Positions 1-6,757 of a stretch of DNA of 64,000 bases are shown here, in pieces. Under the pieces are notes generated by a model. It was given only the letters and a program-made list of their open reading frames with translations. It was not told where the DNA came from and did no database searches. The position numbers and the translations under genes were made by a program. The first letter of the stretch is position 1. Every line of letters starts with the position of its first letter. Source of the stretch: DATAGF01 sp963835685. GTDB taxonomy: Bacteria > Actinomycetota > Thermoleophilia > Miltoncostaeales > Miltoncostaeaceae. Location: assembly GCA_963835685.1 (NCBI GenBank), contig CAWIGI010000016.1:161912-225911 (forward strand). The letters run 5' to 3'.

Positions 1-551
1 GCGCGGGCGCGCCCGTAGCGCTCGTAGATCACGCGCGAGCCGAACGTCCTGGTCTCGATCAGGTCGAGCGCGACGTCTTCGGTGACCGGCGGCAGGAACG
101 GCGTGCCGCCACCGACGACGACCGGATAGCGGAACATGCGCAGCTCGTCAACGAGGCCGAGCTCGACAGCCGCCGCGGCCAGGCCGGCGCCGCCGATCGC
201 GACGTCCTTGTCGGTCGCCTCGAGCGCCGCGGCGGCCTCCTCGGCCAGTGACGCCTCGGCGAGCCGGGCGTTGCCCCGGACGCCGTCGAGCGTGCGGCTG
301 AAGACGACCTTCGGGATCGCGCACCAGACGTCGGCGAACGCGGCCCCGAGCTCGTTGTCGCGCATCGACGGATCCGTCTCCCACACCAGCATCGTCTCGT
401 AGAGCCTGCGGCCGCAGAGAAAGCCGCCGAGCTCGCGTGTCTGCGCGAGGTGGAACCGAAACTGCTCCTCGCTGGGGACCGACCACCCGAACGCGCCCTC
501 GCGGTCGGCGATGAAGCCGTCCACCGAGACGCCCATCGAGTAGATCAGCAT
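1..551 (-). CDS. Dihydrofolate reductase-fold protein (RibD C-terminal family), partial
   Basis: The gene reads leftwards off the window edge, so its stop is not seen. About 183 codons are visible. The N-terminal strand MLIYSMGVSVDGFIAD, the GFLCGRRLYETM helix, KVVFSRTLDGV and the C-terminal DELRMFRYPVVVGGGTPF core are the landmarks of the RibD C-terminal/DHFR-like reductase family. Members bind NADPH; the substrate of these stand-alone actinobacterial forms is generally unknown. The ATG at 551 is the first start in frame but has no good ribosome site. A second gene of the same family lies at 58758-59408, and the two share a 13-base upstream motif (673-685 here), so both may belong to one sigma-factor regulon. 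Confidence 0.8.
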   Translation of the reverse strand, partial: MLIYSMGVSVDGFIADREGAFGWSVPSEEQFRFHLAQTRELGGFLCGRRLYETMLVWETDPSMRDNELGAAFADVWCAIPKVVFSRTLDGVRGNARLAEASLAEEAAAALEATDKDVAIGGAGLAAAAVELGLVDELRMFRYPVVVGGGTPFLPPVTEDVALDLIETRTFGSRVIYERYGRAR

Positions 552-672
552 GGCTTCAGACCGTCGGGCCGGAGCGATCGACGATGATCAGTGATGAGGT
601 CAACCCTTAGGCTCGATATCGGGCTCTCCTTCCTTCTGCGGTGTGCTTCGCCGTTAGTGACCGATCGCGAGA

Positions 673-685
673 CGAGAACTCATCG
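673..685 (-). promoter_or_regulatory. Shared 13-base motif upstream of DHFR-fold gene
   Basis: On the minus strand this reads CGATGAGTTCTCG, 121 bases upstream of the reductase start. The identical 13-mer occurs at 59456-59468, 47 bases upstream of the other DHFR-fold gene and beside an ECF-type sigma factor gene. A recognition element for that sigma factor is an inference. Confidence 0.4.
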
Positions 686-901
686 TCGTGGGCGCTCCAA
701 GCGATCGTACGGCCATTTGCCAGCGCCGCACTGAGATCCCGGAAGCGGAACCCTTACGGGCACTTTCCTGCATAGGGGCGCCTTCCCGGCGGAGCCGAGC
801 GACAACCGGGACATCACATCACGCCCGCCTTCACGCGCGAGCGAGCGCCTCGGCCGCCAACGCCTGCGCTCCTGCCCTGGACGATGAGCAGGAGCGCAGG
901 T

Positions 902-937
902 CGAGACTGCTCCTCCCCCACGAAGGGAGCAGTCTCG
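902..937. repeat. Perfect 12-bp inverted repeat (hairpin)
   Basis: CGAGACTGCTCC at 902-913 and its exact reverse complement at 926-937 are separated by a 12-base C-rich loop. No T-run follows on either side, so it is not a classic intrinsic terminator. It could be a transcript-stabilising or recombination-related structure. Confidence 0.6.
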
Positions 938-960
938 GGCGCCTCGGTCCGAGGGGCGCC
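938..960. repeat. Second adjacent hairpin
   Basis: GGCGCCTCGG at 938-947 pairs with CCGAGG(GG)CGCC at 949-960 around a single T, with a two-base bulge. It directly abuts the 902-937 hairpin and forms a tandem stem-loop pair. Confidence 0.45.
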
Positions 961-1350
961 GGCTGGGGCCTCACCAAACGCGGCAGCGACCCGACGACTT
1001 CGGAAACCGCTTCTAAGCTAGGGGCGTTCTACCCCTCTCTGCCGGAGCCGCGCCGACGCATCGACCTGGCGCTGTGGGCCGTGGTCGTGGAGGTCGGTAT
1101 GTCACCCTCAGACGCCATCGGGCAGCCTCTGGGCGGCCCCCGTTCTGCTGATGGCGGCCTGGCCGGGCGCGTGCCATGGCCGCCGACGTAACGCCACGGG
1201 TGGGCGGTAGAGGAACGCGCAGAGCATTTTCGAGCCGCCCCCCGGTCCTCGTGCTGGCTCGGGGGGGAGGCCCAGATCAGGATCAGGTCCTGCCATGAGC
1301 TGGCGCCTCCTGCCATGACGCGCGGCTGAGTCGATCCATCAGCCGGGCAC

Positions 1351-1356
1351 TATCCT
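1351..1356 (+). promoter_or_regulatory. Candidate -10 element (leaderless)
   Basis: TATCCT ends seven bases before the GTG at 1364, and no Shine-Dalgarno sequence is present. This matches the TANNNT-N6/7-start pattern seen repeatedly in this window. Confidence 0.5.
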
Positions 1357-1363
1357 CGATGGT

Positions 1364-2413
1364 GTGCCCGGCCGGTGGCTCCTTGGGCTGGCGCTCGCCG
1401 CCCTCGCGGCGCTGGGCGGCTGCGGCTCTGGATCGGACGGGGGCCCGGAGGCACGAGAGACCGCCACCGCCCAGGCCGCCACCGCGGACCGCGCCGTGCC
1501 CCCGGCGCGCCGGCCCCGCACGAGGCTTCGCGAGTTCTCCGTCTTCGCCGGCGCGCACCCGCACGACGTGGCGCCGGCGCCGGGCGGCACGGTCTGGTTC
1601 ACGGCCCAGGACGCCGGCGAGCTGGGCCGGCTGGACCCGCCCACCGGGCGCATCCGGCGCGTCCCGCTGGGGCCGGGCTCTGCGCCGCACGGCGTGATCG
1701 TGGGTCCCGACCGGGCGGCCTGGGTCACCGACGGCGGCCTCAACGCAATCGTCCGCGTCAACCCCCGCTCGCTCGAGGTGCGCCGCTACCCACTGCCGCC
1801 CGAGCGCGCCGGCGCGAACCTCAACACGGCGACCTTCGACCGCCGCGGCCGGCTCTGGTTCACCGGCCAGAGCGGGGTCTACGGCCGCCTGGACCCGCGC
1901 ACGGGGCGCATGCGCGTCTTCGAGGCGCCCCGCGGCGCCGGGCCGTACGGCATCGCCACCACGCCCAGGGGCGAGGTCTGGTACGCCTCGCTGGCCGGCA
2001 GCCACATCGCGCGGATCGACCTGCGCAGCGGCCGGGCCCGGGTCGTGGAACCGCCCACCCCCGGCCAGGGTGCCCGCCGCGTCTGGTCGGACTCGCGCGG
2101 GCGGCTGTGGGTGAGTGAGTGGAACGCCGGCCAGGTGGGCCGCTACGACCCCCGCACGGGTCGCTGGCGCGAGTGGCGGCTTCCCGGTCCGGATCCGCAG
2201 CCCTACGCGGTGTTCGTGGACGAGCGCGACATGGTCTGGCTCACCGACTTCGGGGCCAACGCCCTGGTGCGCTTCGACCCTGCGCGCGAGCGCTTCCGCT
2301 CCTTCCCGCTGCGCTCCCCTGGGGCGAGCGTCCGGCAGCTCCTCGGCCGCCCCGGGGAAGTCTGGGGCGCCGAGTCGGGCGCCGACCGGCTCGTCGTGGC
2401 GCGGACGGGCTAG
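1364..2413 (+). CDS. Streptogramin lyase (Vgb)-like beta-propeller lipoprotein
   Basis: 349 residues from a GTG start. Residues 1-20 form a lipoprotein signal ending in the lipobox LGGC, so the mature protein is probably anchored outside the membrane through Cys20. A Pro/Ala-rich linker follows. From about residue 65 there are repeated blades with W-containing strands (VWFT, AWVTD, LWFTG, VWYAS, LWVSE, VWLTD, VWGAE), each followed by a G-x-x-x-R-x-DP-x-T-G turn. This is the seven-bladed Vgb/SMP-30-like propeller. True Vgb enzymes linearise streptogramin B, but many secreted homologues have unknown roles. I cannot confirm the lyase catalytic residues, so a binding or structural role is equally possible. 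Confidence 0.8.
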   Translation: MPGRWLLGLALAALAALGGCGSGSDGGPEARETATAQAATADRAVPPARRPRTRLREFSVFAGAHPHDVAPAPGGTVWFTAQDAGELGRLDPPTGRIRRVPLGPGSAPHGVIVGPDRAAWVTDGGLNAIVRVNPRSLEVRRYPLPPERAGANLNTATFDRRGRLWFTGQSGVYGRLDPRTGRMRVFEAPRGAGPYGIATTPRGEVWYASLAGSHIARIDLRSGRARVVEPPTPGQGARRVWSDSRGRLWVSEWNAGQVGRYDPRTGRWREWRLPGPDPQPYAVFVDERDMVWLTDFGANALVRFDPARERFRSFPLRSPGASVRQLLGRPGEVWGAESGADRLVVARTG

Positions 2414-2531
2414 CCCGGCGGATCGAAGAACGCGAGGACGACCCCGCCGGGCTCGAGCCCGCGCCGGGCGAGCCGGCGCGCCCGCTCGGGCTCGCGGAGG
2501 CTGCCCCCAGTCCCCGACGCTCTCGAGGCCG

Positions 2532-2846
2532 TCAGCCGTAGGTCTTCACCGCGGCCGCGAAGGCCGGTCCCGCGGCCTCGAGGTCGGCGGGAACCATCGC
2601 GGGACGGAAGCTGAGCTTGGCGTCGAGCGCGAGAAACCACGGCTCCGCGATCCGCGGGATGTCGGACTCCGCCGCGATGTCGATGATCATGATGCCCGTG
2701 CGGACCCCGTCGAGCTCCGTGAAGTAGACCGCCTCGGGCTTCTGCTCCGCGAGGATCGTTCCGATTGTCTCGCCGAGCTTCCCGCTGCGTACCAAGTCGT
2801 TCGCCTTGGCGGTGTCCATCTGGACCAGCAGAACGTGGCGCACCAT
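2532..2846 (-). CDS. Small conserved protein of unknown function
   Basis: 104 residues starting MVRHVLLVQMDTAKAND. The ATG at 2846 is chosen because a strong GGAGGAG ribosome site sits directly upstream; the frame stays open further upstream but without family-like sequence. The protein is small and soluble, with motifs PEAVYFTELDGVRTG, IIDIAAESDIPRIAEP and LDAKLSFRPAM. From memory, similar proteins occur widely in actinobacteria and rhizobia, some under an unsupported 'pantothenate synthetase' name. A dimeric alpha/beta-barrel fold is possible. No catalytic motif is visible. It converges with the lipoprotein gene, leaving 118 bases between the stops. Confidence 0.7.
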   Translation of the reverse strand: MVRHVLLVQMDTAKANDLVRSGKLGETIGTILAEQKPEAVYFTELDGVRTGIMIIDIAAESDIPRIAEPWFLALDAKLSFRPAMVPADLEAAGPAFAAAVKTYG

Positions 2847-3225
2847 CTCCTCCTCTTCATCGCCAGGGCACAACCCTCCCACGAGCACGGCGCCGGTGCG
2901 GTCCCCGGTGTGACCCGGATTGAGGAAAACGCGTCGTTTGCGGGGTGGGTCCCGTCTGGCGCACCTCGCGAAGAGCCCGCACACACGGGCTGTTCTGCCT
3001 ATCGGCCTCGGTCAAGGTCGAGCCCGAGCTGGCCGCCGCCGTCGGAGTGGCCCCATCTGCTCGGCGATCAGCTTGAGGTCGTCCGGCCGCCGCAGACGAC
3101 CGTGGAAGAGCGGTTCGCCGCTCCTCTCCACCTTCAATTTATACCTGATCCGAGGCGCTCATGAGGCCATGATTCGTGCCGCATAATCGCCCGCCCAAGC
3201 CGGAACCACGGAATGGAGGAGCGCA
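2847..3225. other. Intergenic region upstream of flavoprotein monooxygenase
   Basis: Divergent promoter region between the small unknown gene and the monooxygenase. An AT-richer island (about 3132-3190) includes CATAAT at 3182-3187, with only a poor -35 (TCATGA) 17 bases upstream. No gene, RNA or strong hairpin is seen. Confidence 0.4.
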
Positions 3226-3270
3226 ATGGGCGGGTTGTTCTCGAAGTATCGGCCGGGAGCCTGGCGATGA
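3226..3270 (+). CDS. 14-residue leader ORF translationally coupled to monooxygenase
   Basis: ATG at 3226 follows an excellent GGAGGA ribosome site (3215-3220, spacing 5) and encodes MGGLFSKYRPGAWR before TGA at 3268-3270. The TGA overlaps the monooxygenase ATG at 3267 as ATGA. The monooxygenase start itself has only a weak GGGAG upstream, so ribosomes probably load on the leader and re-initiate. The peptide is basic (K, R, R). It could be a regulatory leader or simply a loading device. No homologue is known to me. Confidence 0.5.
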   Translation: MGGLFSKYRPGAWR

Positions 3271-4769
3271 CCGAGCATGCGGTGGTGATTGCCGGAGGAG
3301 GGCCTGCGGGGATGATGCTGGCGGCTGAGTTGGCGTTGGCGAAGGTCAACGTCGCGGTCGTCGAGCGGCGTCCCGATCACGTGCTCGTTGGCTCACGGGC
3401 CGGCGGTGTTGGCTCGCGCACGATCGAGGTGCTGGATCAGCGTGGGATCGCCGATCGGTTCCTCTCGGAGGGTCAGGTGGCGCAGGTCGCGATGTTCGCC
3501 GCGGCCACGTTGGACATGAGCGACTTCCCGACGCGTCATCCGTACTGGCTCGGGATCTTCCAGAACAAGATCGAGCGGATCATGGCCGCCTGGATCGCCG
3601 AGCTGCCGGTGCGGATCGATTACGGGCGTGAGGTGACCGGCTTCGCGCAGGACGACACCGGCGTCAACGTCGAGCTGTCCGACGGCGGGGCGCTGCGGGC
3701 GCGGTATCTCGTCGGGTGCGACGGAGGACGCAGCGTCGTCCGGAAGGCAGCCGCCATCGAGTTCCCGGGGTTGGATGCGACGAAGAGCAACCTGATCGGC
3801 GAGGTCGAGCTGACCGAGGAACCGCCGCGCGGCGCCCGCCACGACGCGATCGGCGTCCATGGCATGCACACGCTGGAGGACGGGAGGACGGTGCGGGTCG
3901 TCGTGACCGAGCAGCAGCTCGGGCCGAGCAGCGAGCCCACCCTGCGCGATCTCAGCGAGGCGCTCATCGCCGTGTACGGCACCGACTTCGGGATCCACAG
4001 CCCCACGTGGATCTCGAGGTTCACCGACATGACCCGTCAGGCCGCCGCCTACCGCGCGGGACGCGTGTTGCTGGCCGGCGACGCGGCGCACGTGCATTAC
4101 CCGGCAGGCGGACAGGGCCTCAGCCTCGGCGTGCAGGACGCGGTGAACGTCGGATGGAAGCTGGCTCAGGTGGTCAAGGGGACCTCCCCGGACAGCCTGC
4201 TCGACACCTACCACGCCGAGCGCCACCCGGTCGGCGTGCGGGCGTTGCGGCATACGTTGGCTCAGGGGGTGCTCCAGCGCCGGGACGAGCGCATGACGGC
4301 CCTGGTCGATGTCGTGTCGGAGCTCGTGAGCATGGACGAGCCTCGCAAGCGGATCGCCGGGCTCATGTCCGGGCTGGACATCCATTACGACCTCGGCGAG
4401 GGGCATCCGCTGCTCGGACGCCGCATGCCGGATCTGGACCTCGTGACCGCCGACGGCCCGCTCCGAGTCTTCGAGCTGCTGCACGAGGCCGAGCCGGTGC
4501 TGCTCAACCTCGGTGAGCCCGGCGGACTCGACCTCACTCCATGGGCCGACCGGGTCCAACTGATCGACGCTGAACATGACGGCGTGTGGGAGCTTCCGGT
4601 CCTGGGCGCGGTCACCGCTCCCACTGCCGTGGTGATCCGTCCCGACGGATACGTTGCTTGGGTGGGAGAGGGCACCCACCTGGGGCTTCCTGAAGCGCTG
4701 ACCACCTGGTTCGGACCGCCCACTGCCGAGCGCACGGGCGGCAAGGCGACCGCCAGGAAGAAGAGCTAG
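3267..4769 (+). CDS. FAD-dependent aromatic monooxygenase, rifampicin monooxygenase (Rox)-like
   Basis: 500 residues. Class A flavoprotein monooxygenase (FAD_binding_3) motifs are all present: the dinucleotide fold AGGGPAGMMLAAE at residues 9-21, the DG motif YLVGCDGGRSVVRK near 147-160, and the GD motif VLLAGDAAHVHYPAGGQG followed by SLGVQDAVNVGWKL. A thioredoxin-like C-terminal domain ends with VVIRPDGYVAWVG. The run GTDFGIHSPTWISRF through the LDTYHAERHPVG stretch closely resembles rifampin monooxygenases as I remember them, but polyketide hydroxylases share this architecture. It uses NAD(P)H and O2 to hydroxylate a phenolic ring. The ATG at 3267 is preferred over the in-frame ATG at 3213 because it overlaps the leader stop. 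Confidence 0.85.
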   Translation: MTEHAVVIAGGGPAGMMLAAELALAKVNVAVVERRPDHVLVGSRAGGVGSRTIEVLDQRGIADRFLSEGQVAQVAMFAAATLDMSDFPTRHPYWLGIFQNKIERIMAAWIAELPVRIDYGREVTGFAQDDTGVNVELSDGGALRARYLVGCDGGRSVVRKAAAIEFPGLDATKSNLIGEVELTEEPPRGARHDAIGVHGMHTLEDGRTVRVVVTEQQLGPSSEPTLRDLSEALIAVYGTDFGIHSPTWISRFTDMTRQAAAYRAGRVLLAGDAAHVHYPAGGQGLSLGVQDAVNVGWKLAQVVKGTSPDSLLDTYHAERHPVGVRALRHTLAQGVLQRRDERMTALVDVVSELVSMDEPRKRIAGLMSGLDIHYDLGEGHPLLGRRMPDLDLVTADGPLRVFELLHEAEPVLLNLGEPGGLDLTPWADRVQLIDAEHDGVWELPVLGAVTAPTAVVIRPDGYVAWVGEGTHLGLPEALTTWFGPPTAERTGGKATARKKS

Positions 4770-4933
4770 CCCGACGGCCACGGCCCGCCGTCCGCGGTGT
4801 CGCCCGAGCCGCCGCCACGAATCTCGTCGTCGCCCGCCAGCCCGAGCAACCGGTTGACGCCGCCGTTCCCGGCCAGGGTGTCGTCGAAGGCGCTGCCCAC
4901 CACGTTCTCCGTCAAGACGTTGTCGGCCTCGAA
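4766..4933 (-). pseudogene. C-terminal fragment of RTX-like calcium-binding protein
   Basis: About 55 codons read DNVLTENVVGSAFDDTLAG, then NRLLGLAGDDEIRGGGSGD and TADGG to a stop that overlaps the monooxygenase stop. These are glycine/aspartate nonapeptide repeats of the hemolysin-type calcium-binding (RTX) family. There is no start and no upstream protein in frame. A candidate N-terminus of such a protein lies 550 bases upstream at 5484-5660, separated by unrelated gene pieces, so the gene appears interrupted or chimeric. Confidence 0.55.
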
Positions 4934-4957
4934 CTGCGGGTAGGGGCCGCTCGACCC

Positions 4958-5020
4958 GCGGCTCGCAGGCCCTCCTGCCGCCATCTGCGGAGCGTCGGCT
5001 CGGAGACGCCCCGTTGCGTC
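4958..5020 (-). pseudogene. Helix-turn-helix fragment
   Basis: One minus-strand frame reads ATQRGVSEPTLRRWRQEG, which looks like an isolated recognition helix of a MerR- or transposase-type HTH. Nothing before or after it in frame belongs to such a protein. It is one piece of the 4766-5660 mosaic. Confidence 0.3.
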
Positions 5021-5074
5021 GCCGGCGCCGGAGGGAAGAGGCACGATGCCAAGACCGGGCCCTCGGTACTAGAG

Positions 5075-5156
5075 CGTCGCCGCGGATGTAGGGGATGGTG
5101 CCCACGACGCCCACGAGTCCGGCCAGCGCGCCGGCGATCGGGGCGGCCTGGCTCAT
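5075..5156 (-). pseudogene. Truncated N-terminus of a PQ-loop/SemiSWEET-like membrane protein
   Basis: ATG at 5156 overlaps the stop of the SpeD-like gene (ATGA), as in a normal operon. It encodes a hydrophobic first helix, MSQAAPIAGALAGLVGVVG, then TIPYIRGDAL. This resembles the opening helix of PQ-loop proteins (…GVVxxIPYIRD…). After about 27 codons the similarity stops and the frame continues as low-complexity Arg/Ser sequence, so the gene is broken near 5075. Confidence 0.45.
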
Positions 5157-5483
5157 CGCCGGAGCACGCGCAGCCGGGCGCTGCCCCCGAAGTGCTCGAC
5201 GGCGACCGCCGCCGCGATGCCGGGGTCGAACGGCCGGCACGAGAACACGTCGAACGAAGCAGCGGCCGGACACCTCGTCGGCGTGCAGGGTGATCGAGCT
5301 GGTTTCGATGAACTGCATCGCCGACCAGCCCTCGAGGTCCCCCTCGCCGAACCGCTCGAGCATGAGCGGTCCGTGCGCCCTCATCCCGATCGCGTCGATC
5401 ACCGCCGGCACGAAGGCGCGGATGCCGTCCGGGTCGGCGAGCCTCACGGGGTCGCCGCCGTGCAGGTCGATCGCGGCGAGCAT
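5153..5483 (-). pseudogene. S-adenosylmethionine decarboxylase (SpeD)-like protein, frameshifted
   Basis: From Met at 5483: MLAAIDLHGGDPVRLADPD, an alpha/beta core, then MQFIETSSITLHADE. The latter corresponds to the AdoMetDC self-cleavage region, whose Ser becomes the pyruvoyl group. After GRCF the frame changes. In the next frame the expected VFSCRPFDPGIAAA and VAVEHFGGSARLRVLRR follow to a TGA at 5153-5155. An extra T in TTCGTTCGACGTG (near 5240) is sufficient. The family makes decarboxylated AdoMet for spermidine synthesis, but short actinobacterial homologues of unknown role exist. No promoter of its own is visible; the reading frame is open upstream to the 5660 start. Confidence 0.6.
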
Positions 5484-5660
5484 CCCCCACGGCACCTCGA
5501 TGGCGTTGGCGCCGGCGTCCCCGGTGACCTGCAGAGTCCCGCCGGCCAGCGAGACCGACGTCGCCCCGTCGGCGACCGCCGGCGCTGAGAGCGCCGCGGC
5601 CGCGACGGAGCAGGCCGCGAGCCGCCGTCGCTGGATCGATCGGGCCGTGCCCATGCCCAT
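5484..5660 (-). pseudogene. Secreted RTX-like protein N-terminus fused in frame to SpeD-like ORF
   Basis: ATG at 5660 overlaps the TGA of the upstream hydrolase (TGATG), indicating coupled translation. It encodes a basic signal peptide (SIQRRRLAACSVAAAALSA, cleavage near AVADGA) followed by SVSLAGGTLQVTGDAGANAI. That is how many actinobacterial calcium-binding (RTX) proteins begin. The frame then runs without a stop into the SpeD-like domain at PWGMLAAIDLHG. A secretion signal on a cytosolic decarboxylase makes no sense, so this is probably a recombination or assembly junction near 5490. Confidence 0.45.
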
Positions 5661-6757
5661 CACGTCCTGAGTCGGGCGTCGGTTGCCAGGACGACGCCCG
5701 GCGTCCGGTCCGAGTTCCCCGGGAGGCGGGCTGCGGCCGCGGACCCCACCTGCTCGGCGAGGAACGCGGTGATCGCGCGCGCGACGGTGCCCGGGTCGTC
5801 CACGAACGGCCAGTGGCCGCACCGCTCGAGCACGCGGACCTCGGCGCTCGGGAAGGCGTCGCGCTGTCGCTCGGCGTGCTCGACCGGCAGGTACGGGTCG
5901 TGCCGGCCCCAGAGCACCAGGGCGGGCCGGTCCAGCGGGCGCACGGCGGCCGCGAGCCGCTCGCCGGCGGCGCCGACGTCGGGCACCGAGCGGTAGAGGT
6001 CCAGCACTGCTCGTCGCGTCCCGCGGTCGAAGTCGTCGTACATGCGGTCGACGAACGCCCGGGGCAGCCCGCGCGGGTTCCCGCGGCGCAGCAGGGTACG
6101 GAAGCCGAGCGGGGTGGTGGTCGCCATGAACAGCTCGCCCAGGACCGGGGTCCGCCAGAGGCGCGCGAGCGCGTGCCAGCGGTAGCCGGGCAGGGCGCCG
6201 GTGCCGATGAGCGCGGCGCTCGCGAACCGCTCCGGGTCGCCGGCCGCCCAGAGCAGGCCCCAGGGGCCGCCGAAGTCGTGGGCGACCAGGTGGACCCGCT
6301 CGATGCCCAGGGCGTCGATGGCGCGGCCCACGAAGGCGGCATGCCCGTCAACGGACTGCCGGAAGCCGTCGGGCGCCTCCGCGCGCCCGAACCCCGGCGC
6401 GTCCCAGGCCACGGCGCGCGCGCGCCGGCCGACGGCGGCGAGCAGCGGCTCCCAGTCGGCGCTGGAACCCGGGTTGCCGTGGAGGAAGACCACGGCCTCG
6501 CGCGCGTCCGGAGGCCCGGCCTCGCGCAGCGGCGTGCGGACGCCGTCCACGCGCAGCTCGCTCCTGCGGACGCCCTCGGCCCCCTCGCGCCACGCCGTGG
6601 CGCGCGGCCCCCGCAGTACGCGCCGGGCGATCGCCGGGCGCAGGAGGGCCGGCGGCGGCTCGTGCATGCCGACCACCGCGATGAACGCCCCGGCGACGAC
6701 GGGGTCGGCCTCCGCGGTCGCCCTGAGGCGGCGCAGGTACGCGTTCAGGATCCGCAC
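5660..6757 (-). CDS. Alpha/beta hydrolase (haloalkane dehalogenase/epoxide hydrolase type)
   Basis: The hydrolase domain spans roughly 5660-6550. The oxyanion motif is VVFLHGNPGSSADW, and the nucleophile elbow VAHDFGGPWG has Asp, not Ser, as nucleophile. That is typical of haloalkane dehalogenases and epoxide hydrolases, although the usual Trp after the Asp is Phe here. The acid lies in LWGRHDPYLP and the catalytic His in CGHWPFVDDP. The first 50 codons of this frame (RILNAYLRRLRATAEADP … LLRPAIARRVLRG) are the C-terminus of the upstream flavin oxidoreductase, and no stop separates them. Either the two enzymes are fused or the hydrolase starts at GTG 6550 behind AGGAG. The gene ends TGATG with the next ORF. 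Confidence 0.75.
   Translation of the reverse strand: MRILNAYLRRLRATAEADPVVAGAFIAVVGMHEPPPALLRPAIARRVLRGPRATAWREGAEGVRRSELRVDGVRTPLREAGPPDAREAVVFLHGNPGSSADWEPLLAAVGRRARAVAWDAPGFGRAEAPDGFRQSVDGHAAFVGRAIDALGIERVHLVAHDFGGPWGLLWAAGDPERFASAALIGTGALPGYRWHALARLWRTPVLGELFMATTTPLGFRTLLRRGNPRGLPRAFVDRMYDDFDRGTRRAVLDLYRSVPDVGAAGERLAAAVRPLDRPALVLWGRHDPYLPVEHAERQRDAFPSAEVRVLERCGHWPFVDDPGTVARAITAFLAEQVGSAAAARLPGNSDRTPGVVLATDARLRT

Larger units (their letters stand above)
552..1363. other. Long intergenic stretch without a supported gene
   Basis: About 800 bases separate the reductase from the beta-propeller gene. Open frames of up to 167 codons exist on the + strand, but they show no domain, no convincing start and low-complexity Arg/Ser/Ala composition. 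The stretch holds two adjacent hairpins (902-937 and 938-960), a 13-base motif shared with another reductase gene, and a purine-rich GGAAGGAGAG on the minus strand near 625-640 with no start codon at a useful distance. It may contain gene remnants. Confidence 0.5.

Noticed and set aside
688..1191. 167-codon open frame on the + strand
   Set aside because: No domain, low-complexity Arg/Ser/Ala composition, no ribosome site, and it runs through the hairpin pair. High-GC DNA makes such frames by chance.
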